This document shows, piece by piece, positions 45,851 through 54,753 of a stretch of DNA of 64,000 nucleotides (the first letter of the stretch is position 1; every line of letters begins with the position of its first letter). The translations under genes were made by a program, and so were the position numbers. Under the pieces are notes generated by a model. That model saw only the letters and a list, made by a program, of their open reading frames with translations, did not search any database and had not been told where the DNA came from. The DNA lies in assembly GCA_036454645.1 (NCBI GenBank), contig JAZHSQ010000004.1, positions 1 to 64,000 on the forward strand. Reading direction: 5' to 3'. This DNA comes from Olsenella_K sp036454645 (GTDB taxonomy: Bacteria > Actinomycetota > Coriobacteriia > Coriobacteriales > Atopobiaceae).

Positions 45851-46600
45851 CTAGAGCGAGAGCATGAACTCGAATGCCCTCAGGCGCGCGTCGAGGTGGG
45901 TCGCCGCCCAGACGTGGGCGATCGAGAGCAGCTCCGTGGAGGTCGCCACGTCCACCTCGACCCTCCCCAGCTCATCAAAGGTGGCGCCGAGCAGAGCGCG
46001 CAGCCAAGCGAGCGTGCGCGCGTCCACGGGCTCGGCCCCCGCGACGTTTCTCGCGCAGCTCGAGCAGAGCGCCCCGCCGAACGGGGCGGAGAAGAACGTC
46101 ACGCTCGCGTCACCGCACGCGACGCAGGAGTCGAGCTCGGGCCGCCAGCCGCTGTGGGCGAGCACCTTGATCGCGTAGGCGGCCACAGCGAGGTCGAGCC
46201 TGCCCTGGTCGGGCGCCTCCTCGAGGGCGGTGAGCGCGCGCGAGAGGATCGCGTGGAGGTAGGGGTCGCGCGCGTCCTCGAAGCTCGTGAGCCTGGCGAC
46301 CTCGGCGGCGGCCGAGGCGGCCGAGACCCGCTCGAGGTCCCCGCGCAGCCCCGCGTGGGCGCAGGTCACCTGTGCCTCCGAGACGACGTCCAGGCTCCGG
46401 CCGCGCGCGAGGAGGAAGTCCGTCTCGGAGAAGAGCTCGACCCTCGCGGCGAGCCTCCCGCCCGGCTTGCGCGCGCCTTTGGCGACGGCGCGCAGCTGCT
46501 CGCCCTCCTCGGAGAGCAGCGCCAGGATGAGGTCCTGCTCGGCCAGCTTGGTGTGGGCGAGCACGATGGCCCCGGTTCGGTAGGTGCGCCTGCCCGCCAA
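45851..46600 (-). CDS. recO: DNA repair protein RecO
   Basis: A 249-residue mediator that loads RecA with RecF/RecR and anneals ssDNA. It has an N-terminal OB fold (YRTGAIVLAHTKLAEQDLILALLSEE, KGARKPGG), a helical domain and a four-cysteine zinc site (CVACGDASVTFF ... GALCSSC). The start is a TTG at 46600 immediately after the era stop, with AGGCGAG upstream. This mirrors the TTG start of hflX after miaA. Coupling to era is common in bacteria. Confidence 0.92.
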   Translation of the reverse strand: MAGRRTYRTGAIVLAHTKLAEQDLILALLSEEGEQLRAVAKGARKPGGRLAARVELFSETDFLLARGRSLDVVSEAQVTCAHAGLRGDLERVSAASAAAEVARLTSFEDARDPYLHAILSRALTALEEAPDQGRLDLAVAAYAIKVLAHSGWRPELDSCVACGDASVTFFSAPFGGALCSSCARNVAGAEPVDARTLAWLRALLGATFDELGRVEVDVATSTELLSIAHVWAATHLDARLRAFEFMLSL

Positions 46601-46601
46601 G

Positions 46602-47516
46602 CTACTCGCCTGCGTCGTAGCCGAGGCGGCGGATCTCGTTCTGGTCGCGGCGCCAGGCCGGCTGGACCCTCACGCTGAGGTCGAGGTAGACCCTTCGTCC
46701 GAGGAGGCGCTCGATGTCGCGGCGGGCCTCCGTGCCGATCTTCTTGATCATGCGGCCGCCGTGGCCGATCACGATGCCCTTCTGGCCCTCGCGCTCGACG
46801 ATGATGGTGGCCTCGACCGAGGCGTGGTCGCGCGCGTACTCGATCGAGTCGCAGATGACGCCGACCGAGTGCGGGATCTCCTGCCTGAGGTTCAGGAAGG
46901 CCTTCTCGCGCACGAACTCGGCGACGAGCTCCTCGTTGGTGGCGTCGCAGCTCATGTCCTCCGGGAACCACCTGGGGCCCTCGGGGAGGTGGCGGGAGAC
47001 GAGCCCCACGAAGGAGTCCACGTTGAAGCCGGTCTTGGCGGAGACGACGAGCTCGTCGTCCCAGTCGAGGAGCGCTCGGGCGGCCTCGAGCTGGGAGGCC
47101 ATCTGCTCGGAGCCCGAGAGGTCGGCCTTCGTTAGGATGAGGAGCTTGTAGGGGGCGGCGCAGGCCCTGACGTGGCCCGCCACCCACTCGTCACCCGTGC
47201 CCACGGGCTTGGTGGCGTCGACGAGCATGGCCACGGCGTCCACGTCCTCGAGCTCGGCCAGGGCGGAGCGGTTGAGCTCCTTGCCGAGCGCGTCCTTGGG
47301 CTTGTGCAGCCCCGGGGTGTCGACGATCACCAGCTGCGAGGAGTCCGTGTTGATGACGGCGCGCAGGCGCTTGCGGGTGGTCTGCGCCACGGGGCTCGTG
47401 ATCGCCACCTTCTGGCCGAGGGCCGCGTTGAGCAGCGTCGACTTCCCGGCGTTGGCGCGTCCCACGAGGGCCACGAAGCCGCTCGTGAAGGGGGTCTCCT
47501 GGTTCTTTTCGCTCAT
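46602..47516 (-). CDS. era: GTPase Era
   Basis: A 304-residue GTPase for 16S rRNA maturation. G1 is GRANAGKS (19-26), differing from the usual GRPNVGKS. G3 is VDTPGLHKP and G4 is LTKADL. The C-terminal KH domain holds GIVIGHGGRMIKKIGTEAR, which binds the anti-Shine-Dalgarno end of 16S rRNA. The start at 47516 has AAGGAG upstream. It belongs to the phoH-ybeY-dgkA-era-recO run. Confidence 0.96.
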   Translation of the reverse strand: MSEKNQETPFTSGFVALVGRANAGKSTLLNAALGQKVAITSPVAQTTRKRLRAVINTDSSQLVIVDTPGLHKPKDALGKELNRSALAELEDVDAVAMLVDATKPVGTGDEWVAGHVRACAAPYKLLILTKADLSGSEQMASQLEAARALLDWDDELVVSAKTGFNVDSFVGLVSRHLPEGPRWFPEDMSCDATNEELVAEFVREKAFLNLRQEIPHSVGVICDSIEYARDHASVEATIIVEREGQKGIVIGHGGRMIKKIGTEARRDIERLLGRRVYLDLSVRVQPAWRRDQNEIRRLGYDAGE

Positions 47517-47557
47517 GTCGCTCCTTGGTACTCGGGTCACTGGTCTTGCTCTGGGGG

Positions 47558-47932
47558 TCAGCCGAGCAGGGCCCTCGCGTACACCAAGACGCCCACGACG
47601 GCGGCGGCGATGGAGAGGACCCAGACGGCAGCGGCCGCGATGTCCTTGGCGCGGCCGGCGAGGGGGTGGAACTCGGGCGAGACGAGGTCGACGACCGTCT
47701 CGATGGCGGTGTTCAAGAGCTCGGCGGAGATGACCGCGCCGCAGCAGACGACGATCGCGGCCCAGCCGACGAGGTCGACCCCGCAGACGAAGCCGAGCAC
47801 GACGGCCACGACGCCCCCGGCGAGCATGACCTTGATGTTCCTCTCCGTCCGAATCGCCGTGCGGAAGCCCTGTGCCGCGAAGAGGAAGCTGCGCCGGAAG
47901 GTCGGGTGGTTTTCCTTCTGGCCGGGTATCAT
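47558..47932 (-). CDS. dgkA: Diacylglycerol/undecaprenol kinase
   Basis: A 124-residue membrane kinase with three hydrophobic segments and the DagK signature SAELLNTAIETVVDLVS, followed by HPLAGRAKDIAAAAV. In Gram-positives this family phosphorylates undecaprenol to recycle the cell-wall carrier lipid. The start overlaps the ybeY stop by 4 bp and the gene lies upstream of era, the common order. Confidence 0.93.
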   Translation of the reverse strand: MIPGQKENHPTFRRSFLFAAQGFRTAIRTERNIKVMLAGGVVAVVLGFVCGVDLVGWAAIVVCCGAVISAELLNTAIETVVDLVSPEFHPLAGRAKDIAAAAVWVLSIAAAVVGVLVYARALLG

Positions 47933-48456
47933 GCGCCTTCAGCGTCCCTGTGCCTGGTCGTCGCCACGTGGCCGAGGCCGCCTCCGCCCAGCAGGCCGCG
48001 CACGAGCTCGTCCTCGCGAGCCTCCATGACCTCGGCGTCCGCCTCCTCGACGTGGTCGTAGCCGAGCAGGTGGAGCATGCCGTGCACAAGCAGGAGCGTG
48101 AACTCCGCCGCGGGCGTGGTCCCGAAGCCCTCCGCCTGCCGCGCGATGTAGGCGGGCGCGAGCGCGATGTCGCCCAGCTCGCAGGGCTCGCCCTCCGCGA
48201 GGTCGGCATCGTCCAGGCGCTCGCACTCGAGGGAGATCACGTCGGTCGCGCGGTCGACGCCGCGCCACTCGCGGTTAAGCTCGTGGATGCGCCCGTCGCC
48301 GACGACGGAGACGGAGACGAGGCAGGGGCGCCCGACCCCCTCCTCGGCGAGGACGTAGGCCACGGCGCGCCTGATCTCGTCGTCCGTGAGGGGCGCCTGC
48401 GCCCCGTCCTCGTGGCTGATGTCGAAGAGGTCCCCCGGCGCCGGACTCGTGCCCAT
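47929..48456 (-). CDS. ybeY: Endoribonuclease YbeY
   Basis: A 175-residue zinc-dependent RNase for 16S rRNA 3' maturation and ribosome quality control. The metal site HGMLHLLGYDH is present, with LNREWRGVDRATDVISL before it. The start is the ATG at 48456, which shares its A with the TGA stop of phoH (TGATG); a GTG one codon earlier is possible. The C-terminal 25 residues are variable. Confidence 0.95.
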   Translation of the reverse strand: MGTSPAPGDLFDISHEDGAQAPLTDDEIRRAVAYVLAEEGVGRPCLVSVSVVGDGRIHELNREWRGVDRATDVISLECERLDDADLAEGEPCELGDIALAPAYIARQAEGFGTTPAAEFTLLLVHGMLHLLGYDHVEEADAEVMEAREDELVRGLLGGGGLGHVATTRHRDAEGA

Positions 48457-49436
48457 CACTGCTCCCTCCCCCTCCTGCGGCCCTGCCGCTCCTCTGCCTC
48501 CGCCTCATTGTATGCGTCGACGATGCGCGCCACGAGCGAGTGTCGCACGATGTCGTTCCTGTCCAGCGACACGAAGGCGACGTCCTCCACGCCGGCCAGC
48601 ACGCGGCGGGCGTGCTCGAGGCCGTTCGCGCCGTGGACGTCGCGCTGCGAGACGTCGCCCGTGACCACGAACCTGCTCTGGAAGCCCAGGCGGGTGAGGA
48701 ACATCTTCATCTGCTCGGGCGTCGTGTTCTGCGCCTCGTCGAGGATCACGAAGGCGTCGTTGAAGGTGCGCCCGCGCATGAAGGCGAGCGGGGCGATCTC
48801 TATCACGCCCTGCTCGATGAGCTCGTTGCCCCGCTCGCGGTCCGTCATGTCGAACAGCGCGTCGTAGAGGGGCCGCACGTAGGGGTCGAGCTTCTCCTCC
48901 AGGGTGCCGGGCAGGTAGCCGAGCGACTCCCCCGCCTCCACGACGGGCCTGGCCAGCACGATCCGGCCGACCTCGCGGCGCTTGAGGGCGGCCACGGCCA
49001 TTGCCATGGCGAGGTAGGTCTTGCCGGTGCCCGCAGGCCCCTCGCCGAACGTTATCATGTTCGACCGCATGGCGTCTATGTAGCGGCGCTGGCCGGGTGT
49101 CTTGGGCCTGATGGCGCGCCCGCGGTAGGTGAGGATGATGTCGTCCGGCACGCGGGCCATCTGCTCTGCCCCGTGCGAGACCTGCCCCACGATGAGGTCC
49201 ACGTCGGCGTCCGAGGGCGTCTCCCCGGACTCCACGAGGCCGATCAGGCGCGAGAAGACCGTCGTGGCCTCCGCGACCGCCTCGGCAGGGCCGGTGACGG
49301 ACACCTGGTTGCCCCGGACGCAGATCATGGCGTCGGACTTGTCCTCTATCCGACGGAGCAGCGCGTCGGCCGGCCCCATCAGGGCCGTGGGGTCCACCGA
49401 GTCGGGGATGGTGAGACGGATGTTGGTCGGCTCCAT
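48456..49436 (-). CDS. phoH: PhoH-like protein, KH-plus-ATPase
   Basis: A 326-residue P-loop protein. It has an N-terminal KH-like region, then Walker A GPAGTGKTYLAMA near residue 137, LARPVVEAGE, LGYLPGTLEEKLDPYVRPLYD and Walker B FVILDEAQNTTPEQMKMFLTRLG. The family is thought to be an RNA-linked ATPase and is usually next to ybeY, as here. AGGAGG precedes the ATG. A 19-bp hairpin lies directly upstream. Confidence 0.93.
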   Translation of the reverse strand: MEPTNIRLTIPDSVDPTALMGPADALLRRIEDKSDAMICVRGNQVSVTGPAEAVAEATTVFSRLIGLVESGETPSDADVDLIVGQVSHGAEQMARVPDDIILTYRGRAIRPKTPGQRRYIDAMRSNMITFGEGPAGTGKTYLAMAMAVAALKRREVGRIVLARPVVEAGESLGYLPGTLEEKLDPYVRPLYDALFDMTDRERGNELIEQGVIEIAPLAFMRGRTFNDAFVILDEAQNTTPEQMKMFLTRLGFQSRFVVTGDVSQRDVHGANGLEHARRVLAGVEDVAFVSLDRNDIVRHSLVARIVDAYNEAEAEERQGRRRGREQ

Positions 49437-49456
49437 GCTCCTCCTGGCCTCTTTCT

Positions 49457-49495
49457 GCCCGCCACTGGGCGCGCCGGGGCGCGCCCAGTGGCGGG
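49457..49495 (-). terminator. Very strong hairpin between mtaB and phoH
   Basis: GCCCGCCACTGGGCGCGCC and its complement make a stem of about 19 bp with a tiny loop. It lies directly after the mtaB stop and 20 bp before the phoH start. No T-tract follows on the - strand. It could be a Rho-assisted stop, a processing site or a leader structure. Confidence 0.55.
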
Positions 49496-49499
49496 CGTC

Positions 49500-50813
49500 C
49501 TAGCTCGATGATAGGGCACTTGCGCCGTCCTGTCGCACGGCCTCGCCCACCAGGGTGCCGTCGTCGAGGGAGCGCACCATCCTCGCGCGCACCACGCCGC
49601 CCACGGCCGCGCGAGGGTCGACGACGACGTCGAAGAGGCCGCCCGAGACGCCCCTGCCGGGGTACTCGACGATCACGTCGTCCACCTCGCCCACGTGCAG
49701 CTGCGCCTCGGCCGCGCGCATCCGGGCGGCGAGGTCGCGCACGCGGCGGCTCCGCTCCGCCATGACCTGCGGCGCGACCTGCCCCGGGGCGTCCGCCGCC
49801 GGGGTGCCGGGGCGCCGGGAGTAGCGGAAGACGTGCATCTTGGCGAACGACATCTCGCGGCAGAAGGCGTATGACTCCTCGAACTCCTCGTCCGTCTCGC
49901 CCGGGAAGCCCACGATGAGGTCGGTCCCGAGCGCCACGCCGGGCATGGCCGCGCGGCTGAGCTCGCAGACGCGCCGGAAGGCGGCCGCGTCGTAGACGCG
50001 CCCCATCCGCCTCAGCGTGGCGTCGCAGCCGGACTGGAGGCAGACGTGCAGGAAGGGGGCCACGCGGCCGCCGGAGGAGGCCATGGTGGAGAGGAGCTCC
50101 TCGGTGACGTCGGGCGGCTCGATCGACGAGAGGCGCACGCGCTCGACGGGGGTCTCGCGCAGGAGGAGCGAAAGGAGCCGCGGGAGGCCGACCTCGCGGC
50201 CCCGTGCGTCCTCCGAGGAGTAGCGCCCGAGGTTGATGCCAGTGAGCACGACCTCGTGCGCGCCGCGCTCGCAGGCCTCGCGCACGGCCCCCACAACCCT
50301 GGCGGCGGGAAGCGAGCGGCCGGCGCCGCGCGCCTTCCACACGATGCAGTAGGTGCAGCGGTTGTCGCAGCCGTCCTGGACCTTGATGCCGGGCCGCGAG
50401 CGGCCGGTCGGCGTGGGCGAGCCCGCGATCACGCCCGCGTCGGAGACGGCGCCGGCGCCGAGGCCGAGCGCCTCGAGGGCGCGAGCGGCCACGAGTGGCT
50501 TGTCCTTCTCCACCAGGACGTTGGGGGCGAGCGAGGAGAGCTCGTCCGCGAAGAGGCTCGCGACGCAGCCCGTGGCGACCACGAGCGGCGCCTTGGGGAG
50601 GCGCGCCGCGTGGCGGATCACCTTGCGCGTCTTGGTCTCGGCCTCGCCGGTCACGGCGCAGGTGTTGACCACGACGAGGTCGGCCTCCTCCTGGGGGACC
50701 AGCCTGAGCCCGGCGCGCTCGAGCGCCTCGGCGATGAGGTCCGTCTCGACGCGGTTGACGCGACAGCCCAGGTTCACGACGGCGAACCCGGGCGCCCCGG
50801 CCGCGGCGCTCAC
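49500..50813 (-). CDS. mtaB: Threonylcarbamoyladenosine tRNA methylthiotransferase MtaB
   Basis: A 437-residue radical-SAM enzyme that converts t6A37 to ms2t6A37 in tRNAs reading ANN codons. It shows VVNLGCRVNRVETDLI (the GCRVN signature separates MtaB from MiaB and RimO), VNTCAVTGEAETKTRKVIRH, the radical-SAM motif CDNRCTYCIVWKARGAGRS and HVCLQSG. The GTG start at 50813 overlaps the dnaJ stop (GTGA) and follows GGAAGGAAG. Placement after dnaJ is common in Gram-positives. Confidence 0.94.
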   Translation of the reverse strand: MSAAAGAPGFAVVNLGCRVNRVETDLIAEALERAGLRLVPQEEADLVVVNTCAVTGEAETKTRKVIRHAARLPKAPLVVATGCVASLFADELSSLAPNVLVEKDKPLVAARALEALGLGAGAVSDAGVIAGSPTPTGRSRPGIKVQDGCDNRCTYCIVWKARGAGRSLPAARVVGAVREACERGAHEVVLTGINLGRYSSEDARGREVGLPRLLSLLLRETPVERVRLSSIEPPDVTEELLSTMASSGGRVAPFLHVCLQSGCDATLRRMGRVYDAAAFRRVCELSRAAMPGVALGTDLIVGFPGETDEEFEESYAFCREMSFAKMHVFRYSRRPGTPAADAPGQVAPQVMAERSRRVRDLAARMRAAEAQLHVGEVDDVIVEYPGRGVSGGLFDVVVDPRAAVGGVVRARMVRSLDDGTLVGEAVRQDGASALSSS

Positions 50814-52084
50814 TTCTTCCTTCCGTGGAAGGGCGAGCGCTTCTGCCTCCTGCCGGCGTGCGGGCGGGCCTCCCCGTCCGCGGCGTCGTGCGCGCCGGCC
50901 GACGCGCACGCGGCCTCGCCCTTGCCCTCGGCTGCCGCCCCCTGGGCCGCGCCCTTGGCGGCGCCCGCGGGGGACTCCGCCCCCTCGCGCTCCCCGCCCT
51001 CGGGATGCATGACGGAGGCGACGGCGCGCACGTGCTCGAGCAGGCCCTCGCTCAGGTTGGTGGGGGTCACCACGCGGACGACGGCGAAGAGGTTGCCGCG
51101 CGCGTGGGAGTTGAGCCTCGGCATGCCCTTGCCCTCGACCCTCACCTGCTGGCCGAACTGGCAACCCGCGGGCACGTCCACGACGACCCTCTCGTCCGCC
51201 AGGATGCCGTCTACCTCGACCCTCGTGCCGAGGATGGCCTCGAGGGAGTCGACGCTCACCTCGCAGAACAGGTCGTCGCCCTGGCGCTCGAAGCGCTCGC
51301 TCTCGGCGACCTTGATGGAGACGACGAGGTCGCCGCTCGCGTCGCCGCGCACGCCCGCCTCGCCGAAGCCCCGCAGGCGGATCGTCTGGCCGGAGTGGAC
51401 GCCGGCGGGGACCTCGACCTTCACGGTCTCGTGGGAGGGGGTCCTGCCCTGTCCGTCGCAGGTCTCGCAGGGCTTGTCGACGACCTTGCCCGTGCCGTGG
51501 CAGGTCGGGCAGGTCGACTGGGTCTGCATCTGCCCGAAGATCGTGCGCTGGACCTCCACCACGCGCCCGGTGCCGTGGCAGCGCTCGCAGGTCTTCTCCT
51601 TGCCGCCCTCGGCCACGCCCGTGCCGTTGCAGTCGTCGCAGGGGGCGAGGCGGTCGTAGGCGATGGTCTTGGTGCAGCCGGAGGCAGCCTCCTCGAGGGT
51701 GATCGCCATGGTGATGCCCATGTCGCGCCCGCGCGTGCGCGCCGCGCGCCCGGCGCCCTGCGACCTGCCGCCGCCGAAGAAGGAGTCGAAGATGTCGTTG
51801 ATGCCGAAGCCGCCGCCGTTGAAGATGTCCGACATGTCCACGTAGTCGGAGCCGAAGCCGCCCGGGCCGTCGGGGTTGCCGTACTGGTCGTAGTTGGCGC
51901 GCTTGCGCTCGTCGGAGAGGACCGAGTAGGCCTCGTTGACCTCCTTGAAGCGCTCCTCCGCGTCCGGCTCCTTGTTCACGTCGGGGTGGAGCTGGCGCGC
52001 CAGCTTGAGGAAGGCGCGCTTGATCGTCCTCTGGTCGGCATCCCTCGAAACGCCGAGAACCTCGTAATAGTCCTTGTCTGCCAC
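50810..52084 (-). CDS. dnaJ: Chaperone DnaJ
   Basis: A 424-residue Hsp40. The J domain (1-70) has HPD at 33-35. A Gly/Phe region is followed by four CxxCxGxG zinc repeats (CDDCNGTG, CERCHGTG, CPTCHGTG, CETCDGQG), then CTD I and CTD II, and a 60-residue Ala/Gly/Glu tail rich in charged residues. It delivers substrates to DnaK. The GTG start at 52084 (VADKDYYEVLG) is chosen over the TTG three codons earlier. No CIRCE or HAIR element was found upstream. Confidence 0.95.
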   Translation of the reverse strand: MADKDYYEVLGVSRDADQRTIKRAFLKLARQLHPDVNKEPDAEERFKEVNEAYSVLSDERKRANYDQYGNPDGPGGFGSDYVDMSDIFNGGGFGINDIFDSFFGGGRSQGAGRAARTRGRDMGITMAITLEEAASGCTKTIAYDRLAPCDDCNGTGVAEGGKEKTCERCHGTGRVVEVQRTIFGQMQTQSTCPTCHGTGKVVDKPCETCDGQGRTPSHETVKVEVPAGVHSGQTIRLRGFGEAGVRGDASGDLVVSIKVAESERFERQGDDLFCEVSVDSLEAILGTRVEVDGILADERVVVDVPAGCQFGQQVRVEGKGMPRLNSHARGNLFAVVRVVTPTNLSEGLLEHVRAVASVMHPEGGEREGAESPAGAAKGAAQGAAAEGKGEAACASAGAHDAADGEARPHAGRRQKRSPFHGRKK

Positions 52085-52289
52085 TCTTACCAATCCCTCG
52101 AGATAGCCATGCGCTGGCTCAGCCTAACCTTCTGCTGCCCTTCGGCAACCTCTTACTACCCCAAACGCCCGCGGGGGAAACCCCGGCGCCCCGATCCCAG
52201 GAAACGCACGGGAGCGCCACGCCGCGCGACGGCGGGGCCACGGGGCGGCCCGGCAGCCGCCACGGCCCCGTCGAGCACGCCCCGACGCG

Positions 52290-53435
52290 TCACGCGTTGA
52301 GGCCGCCCGACGCCTGGGAGGCGCGCGGCGCGGCGGTGAGCGCGGACGTGGAGCAGGAGCTCATGAGGAGGAAGAGCAGGGCGATGACCAGGCCGATCAG
52401 GAAGCCGCTGCGCATCGCGTACCACGCGTTCCTCCACCAGCGCCGGCTCTTGTGCGTGACGCCGTCCTGACAGGCTATGAGCACGCCCACCGCGATGAAG
52501 ACGAGGTCCACGACGGGGACGCCGCCGCCGAGCCCCATTGCGAGCGAGACGAGCGAGACGATCGTGAAGGGCAGGAAGAAGCCCACGATCTCGAGGCCGA
52601 TCGCCTGCCCCTGGGTCACGCGCTCGCTCGGGACGCCGACCCTGCAGACGAAGTCGCCCGACTCCTTGCCGTTGGTGCCGGCGTTGCCCATGCCCTTGAC
52701 GCGGACCTCGTCGCCGTCGTGCGAGCCGGCGGGGATGTCCACCACGACCTCGCTCGCGGTGAGGACGCGCCCGGAGCCGCCGCAGGAGGTGCAGGGGTCC
52801 TCCACCACCTGGCCGGAGCCCTCGCACTCGGGGCACTCGACCTCGATGACGCCGAAGCCGAAGATCCCGGAGAGGTCGACGTGCATGCGGCCGGTGCCTC
52901 CGCAGGTGGGGCAGGTGACGGGCCGCGCGTGCTCGACGGAGCCCGAGCCGTGGCAGACGTCGCACGTCGCGTAGCGCTGGAAGGTGACGCCGCGCCTCGT
53001 GCCGGAGCGCGCCTCCTCGTCCGAGAGGTCCACGGAGTAGGCGACGTCCTTGCCCGCCCGCGGGTTGTAGGCGCGCGAGCGCCTGGTCGTGGTGCGGAAG
53101 CCGCCCCCGCCGAAGGGGAAGCCGCCGAACCCGGCGAAGGGGTCGCCGTAGCCGCCCGGGTACCCGCCGGCGTAGCCCGGCTGCGAGCCGCCCGCGGCCC
53201 CCTGGAAGGGGACGCCGGAGCGCATGGCGTCGTAGCGCTTGCGCTTGTCCTCGTCGGACAGGACTGCGTAGGCCTCGGAGACCTCCTTGAAGCGCTCCTC
53301 GGCGTCCGGCGCCTTGTTGACGTCGGGGTGGAGCTTGCGCGCCTTCTGCTGGAAGGCGCGCCGGATCTCGTCCGTCGACGCGTTCTCGTCCACGCCGAGT
53401 ATGGCGTAGTAGTCCTTCTCGTTCATCGCCGCCAT
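52290..53435 (-). CDS. Membrane-anchored DnaJ-like protein (J domain, zinc repeats, C-terminal membrane segments)
   Basis: A 381-residue J-domain protein. It has a J domain (4-72, HPD at 36-38), a Gly/Phe/Pro/Tyr-rich linker and four zinc repeats (CDVCHGSG, CPTCGGTG, CPECEGSG, CTSCGGSG). Only the first CTD follows (EVVVDIPAGSHDGDEVRVKG). After SERVTQGQ the expected CTD II is replaced by two or three hydrophobic segments (about 265-345, e.g. FFLPFTIVSLVSLAMGLGGG and FLIGLVIALLFLLMSS). The second DnaJ dimerisation region is therefore missing. The ATG at 53435 follows AGGGGG. It lies upstream of dnaJ and would recruit DnaK to the membrane; that role is inferred. Confidence 0.8.
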   Translation of the reverse strand: MAAMNEKDYYAILGVDENASTDEIRRAFQQKARKLHPDVNKAPDAEERFKEVSEAYAVLSDEDKRKRYDAMRSGVPFQGAAGGSQPGYAGGYPGGYGDPFAGFGGFPFGGGGFRTTTRRSRAYNPRAGKDVAYSVDLSDEEARSGTRRGVTFQRYATCDVCHGSGSVEHARPVTCPTCGGTGRMHVDLSGIFGFGVIEVECPECEGSGQVVEDPCTSCGGSGRVLTASEVVVDIPAGSHDGDEVRVKGMGNAGTNGKESGDFVCRVGVPSERVTQGQAIGLEIVGFFLPFTIVSLVSLAMGLGGGVPVVDLVFIAVGVLIACQDGVTHKSRRWWRNAWYAMRSGFLIGLVIALLFLLMSSCSTSALTAAPRASQASGGLNA

Positions 53436-53484
53436 GGCACATCCCCCTACCCGCGCGCCACGGCGCACGGCCACGACCTTCCTG

Positions 53485-54753
53485 TCAGCAGTGAATCTCG
53501 TCTATCGTACCCTCGGCGAGCTCCCAGCAAGCCCCGAAGAGCTCGTTTCCAAGAAGCCACCCCGATTCGGTGGGCGCGAGCCCGCCCCCCGCGGTCTCCC
53601 GCGCGAGGCCGCGCGCCAGCACGCCCTCGGCCATCGCGTCCACCCGGTCACGCCCCAGGGCGCAGCGGGCGTGCTCGAGCAGGGCCGGCCCCACGCCCGA
53701 GGAGAGCCTGAAGCCGAGCATGAGGTCCTCCGCAGCGGCCTGCCCCTCGTCGAGGAGCTCGAGGTCCCAGTGGCGCTCCGCCAGGGAGGGCCTCGCCGCA
53801 AGCTGGTCGCGGCCGTCCGCCACCGTGAGCCTCACGCGGCTCGCGCCCGCCGGCAGCGCGGGCAGAGACGTCGCCACGCGGCGCAGCCGCTCGTAGCCCT
53901 CGCGGGCGAGCATGGAGGAGGCGTGGGTGCCGAGCCCCAGGTAGGGCCTGCCGGTCCAGTAGGCGACGTTGTGCTCGCAGCTCCTCCCCGGCCTCGCGTA
54001 GCTCGCGACCTCGTAGCGCGCGAGGCCCGCGCGGCCGAGGAGCTCCTCGGCGCGCTCCATGCGCCGGGCCTGCACGTCGGGGTCGTTCCACGCGACCGGG
54101 GCGTCGCCGTAGCGCCGCCAGAGGGCCGTGCCCTCCTCGATTGCGAGGGGGTAGACGCTCACGTGCCCGACGCCGAGGCCGAGGGCACCCTCGAGGGTCT
54201 CGTCCCAGCTCGCGTCCGTCTGCCGGGGCGTCGCGCACATGAGGTCGACGGAGACGTCGAGGCCGGACGCCACGGCGGCGGCCACGCGCTCGCGGGCGAG
54301 CGCGGCGTCGTGCACCCGGCCGAGGGCGCGGAGCTCCTCGTCGACGAGGCTCTGCACGCCGACGGAGAGCCTCGTGCAGCCGGCAGTGCGCACCCCCTCC
54401 GCCAGGGCGTCCGTGAGGGACTCGGGGTTTGCCTCGCAGGTGAGCTCGGAGACGGGCGCCCGGCGCGCGACGGCGGAGACGAGCCTGGGCAGGAGGCGCT
54501 CCCCCAGGAGCGACGGGGTGCCCCCGCCCACGTAGGCGGTCGCGCAGCGCGCGAGCAGCCCCGCCGAGGCCGCCTCCTCCACCTCGAGCTCCAGGGCCGC
54601 CTCGTAGGCGCCCATGAGCGGGTCTGCGCGCCGCGTCTCCCAGGAGGCGAAGTCGCAGTAGGCGCACTTGCGCACGCAGAACGGCACGTGCAGGTAGAGG
54701 GCGCTGGCGCCGCGCTCGTGGAGGCGCGGCTCCCAGCCGGCGGCGCTAGGCAC
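53485..54753 (-). CDS. hemW: HemW-like radical-SAM heme chaperone / coproporphyrinogen oxidase homologue
   Basis: A 422-residue radical-SAM protein. It opens with LYLHVPFCVRKCAYCDF (CxxxCxxC cluster) and continues YVGGGTPSLL, SVGVQSLVDEELRALGR and VSVYPLAIEEGT, with a HemN C-terminal domain. HemW proteins deliver heme to target enzymes rather than oxidise porphyrin; family members lack some HemN residues. The GTG start at 54753 has a very strong GAGGGGGAG site 5-6 nt upstream. As read, the frame continues upstream into dusB through a G/C homopolymer; that fusion is considered an artefact or a slippage product. Confidence 0.88.
   Translation of the reverse strand: MPSAAGWEPRLHERGASALYLHVPFCVRKCAYCDFASWETRRADPLMGAYEAALELEVEEAASAGLLARCATAYVGGGTPSLLGERLLPRLVSAVARRAPVSELTCEANPESLTDALAEGVRTAGCTRLSVGVQSLVDEELRALGRVHDAALARERVAAAVASGLDVSVDLMCATPRQTDASWDETLEGALGLGVGHVSVYPLAIEEGTALWRRYGDAPVAWNDPDVQARRMERAEELLGRAGLARYEVASYARPGRSCEHNVAYWTGRPYLGLGTHASSMLAREGYERLRRVATSLPALPAGASRVRLTVADGRDQLAARPSLAERHWDLELLDEGQAAAEDLMLGFRLSSGVGPALLEHARCALGRDRVDAMAEGVLARGLARETAGGGLAPTESGWLLGNELFGACWELAEGTIDEIHC

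Noticed and set aside
52085..52289. CIRCE or HspR operator upstream of dnaJ
   Set aside because: No TTAGCACTC-N9-GAGTGCTAA or CTTGAGT-N7-ACTCAAG pattern is present.
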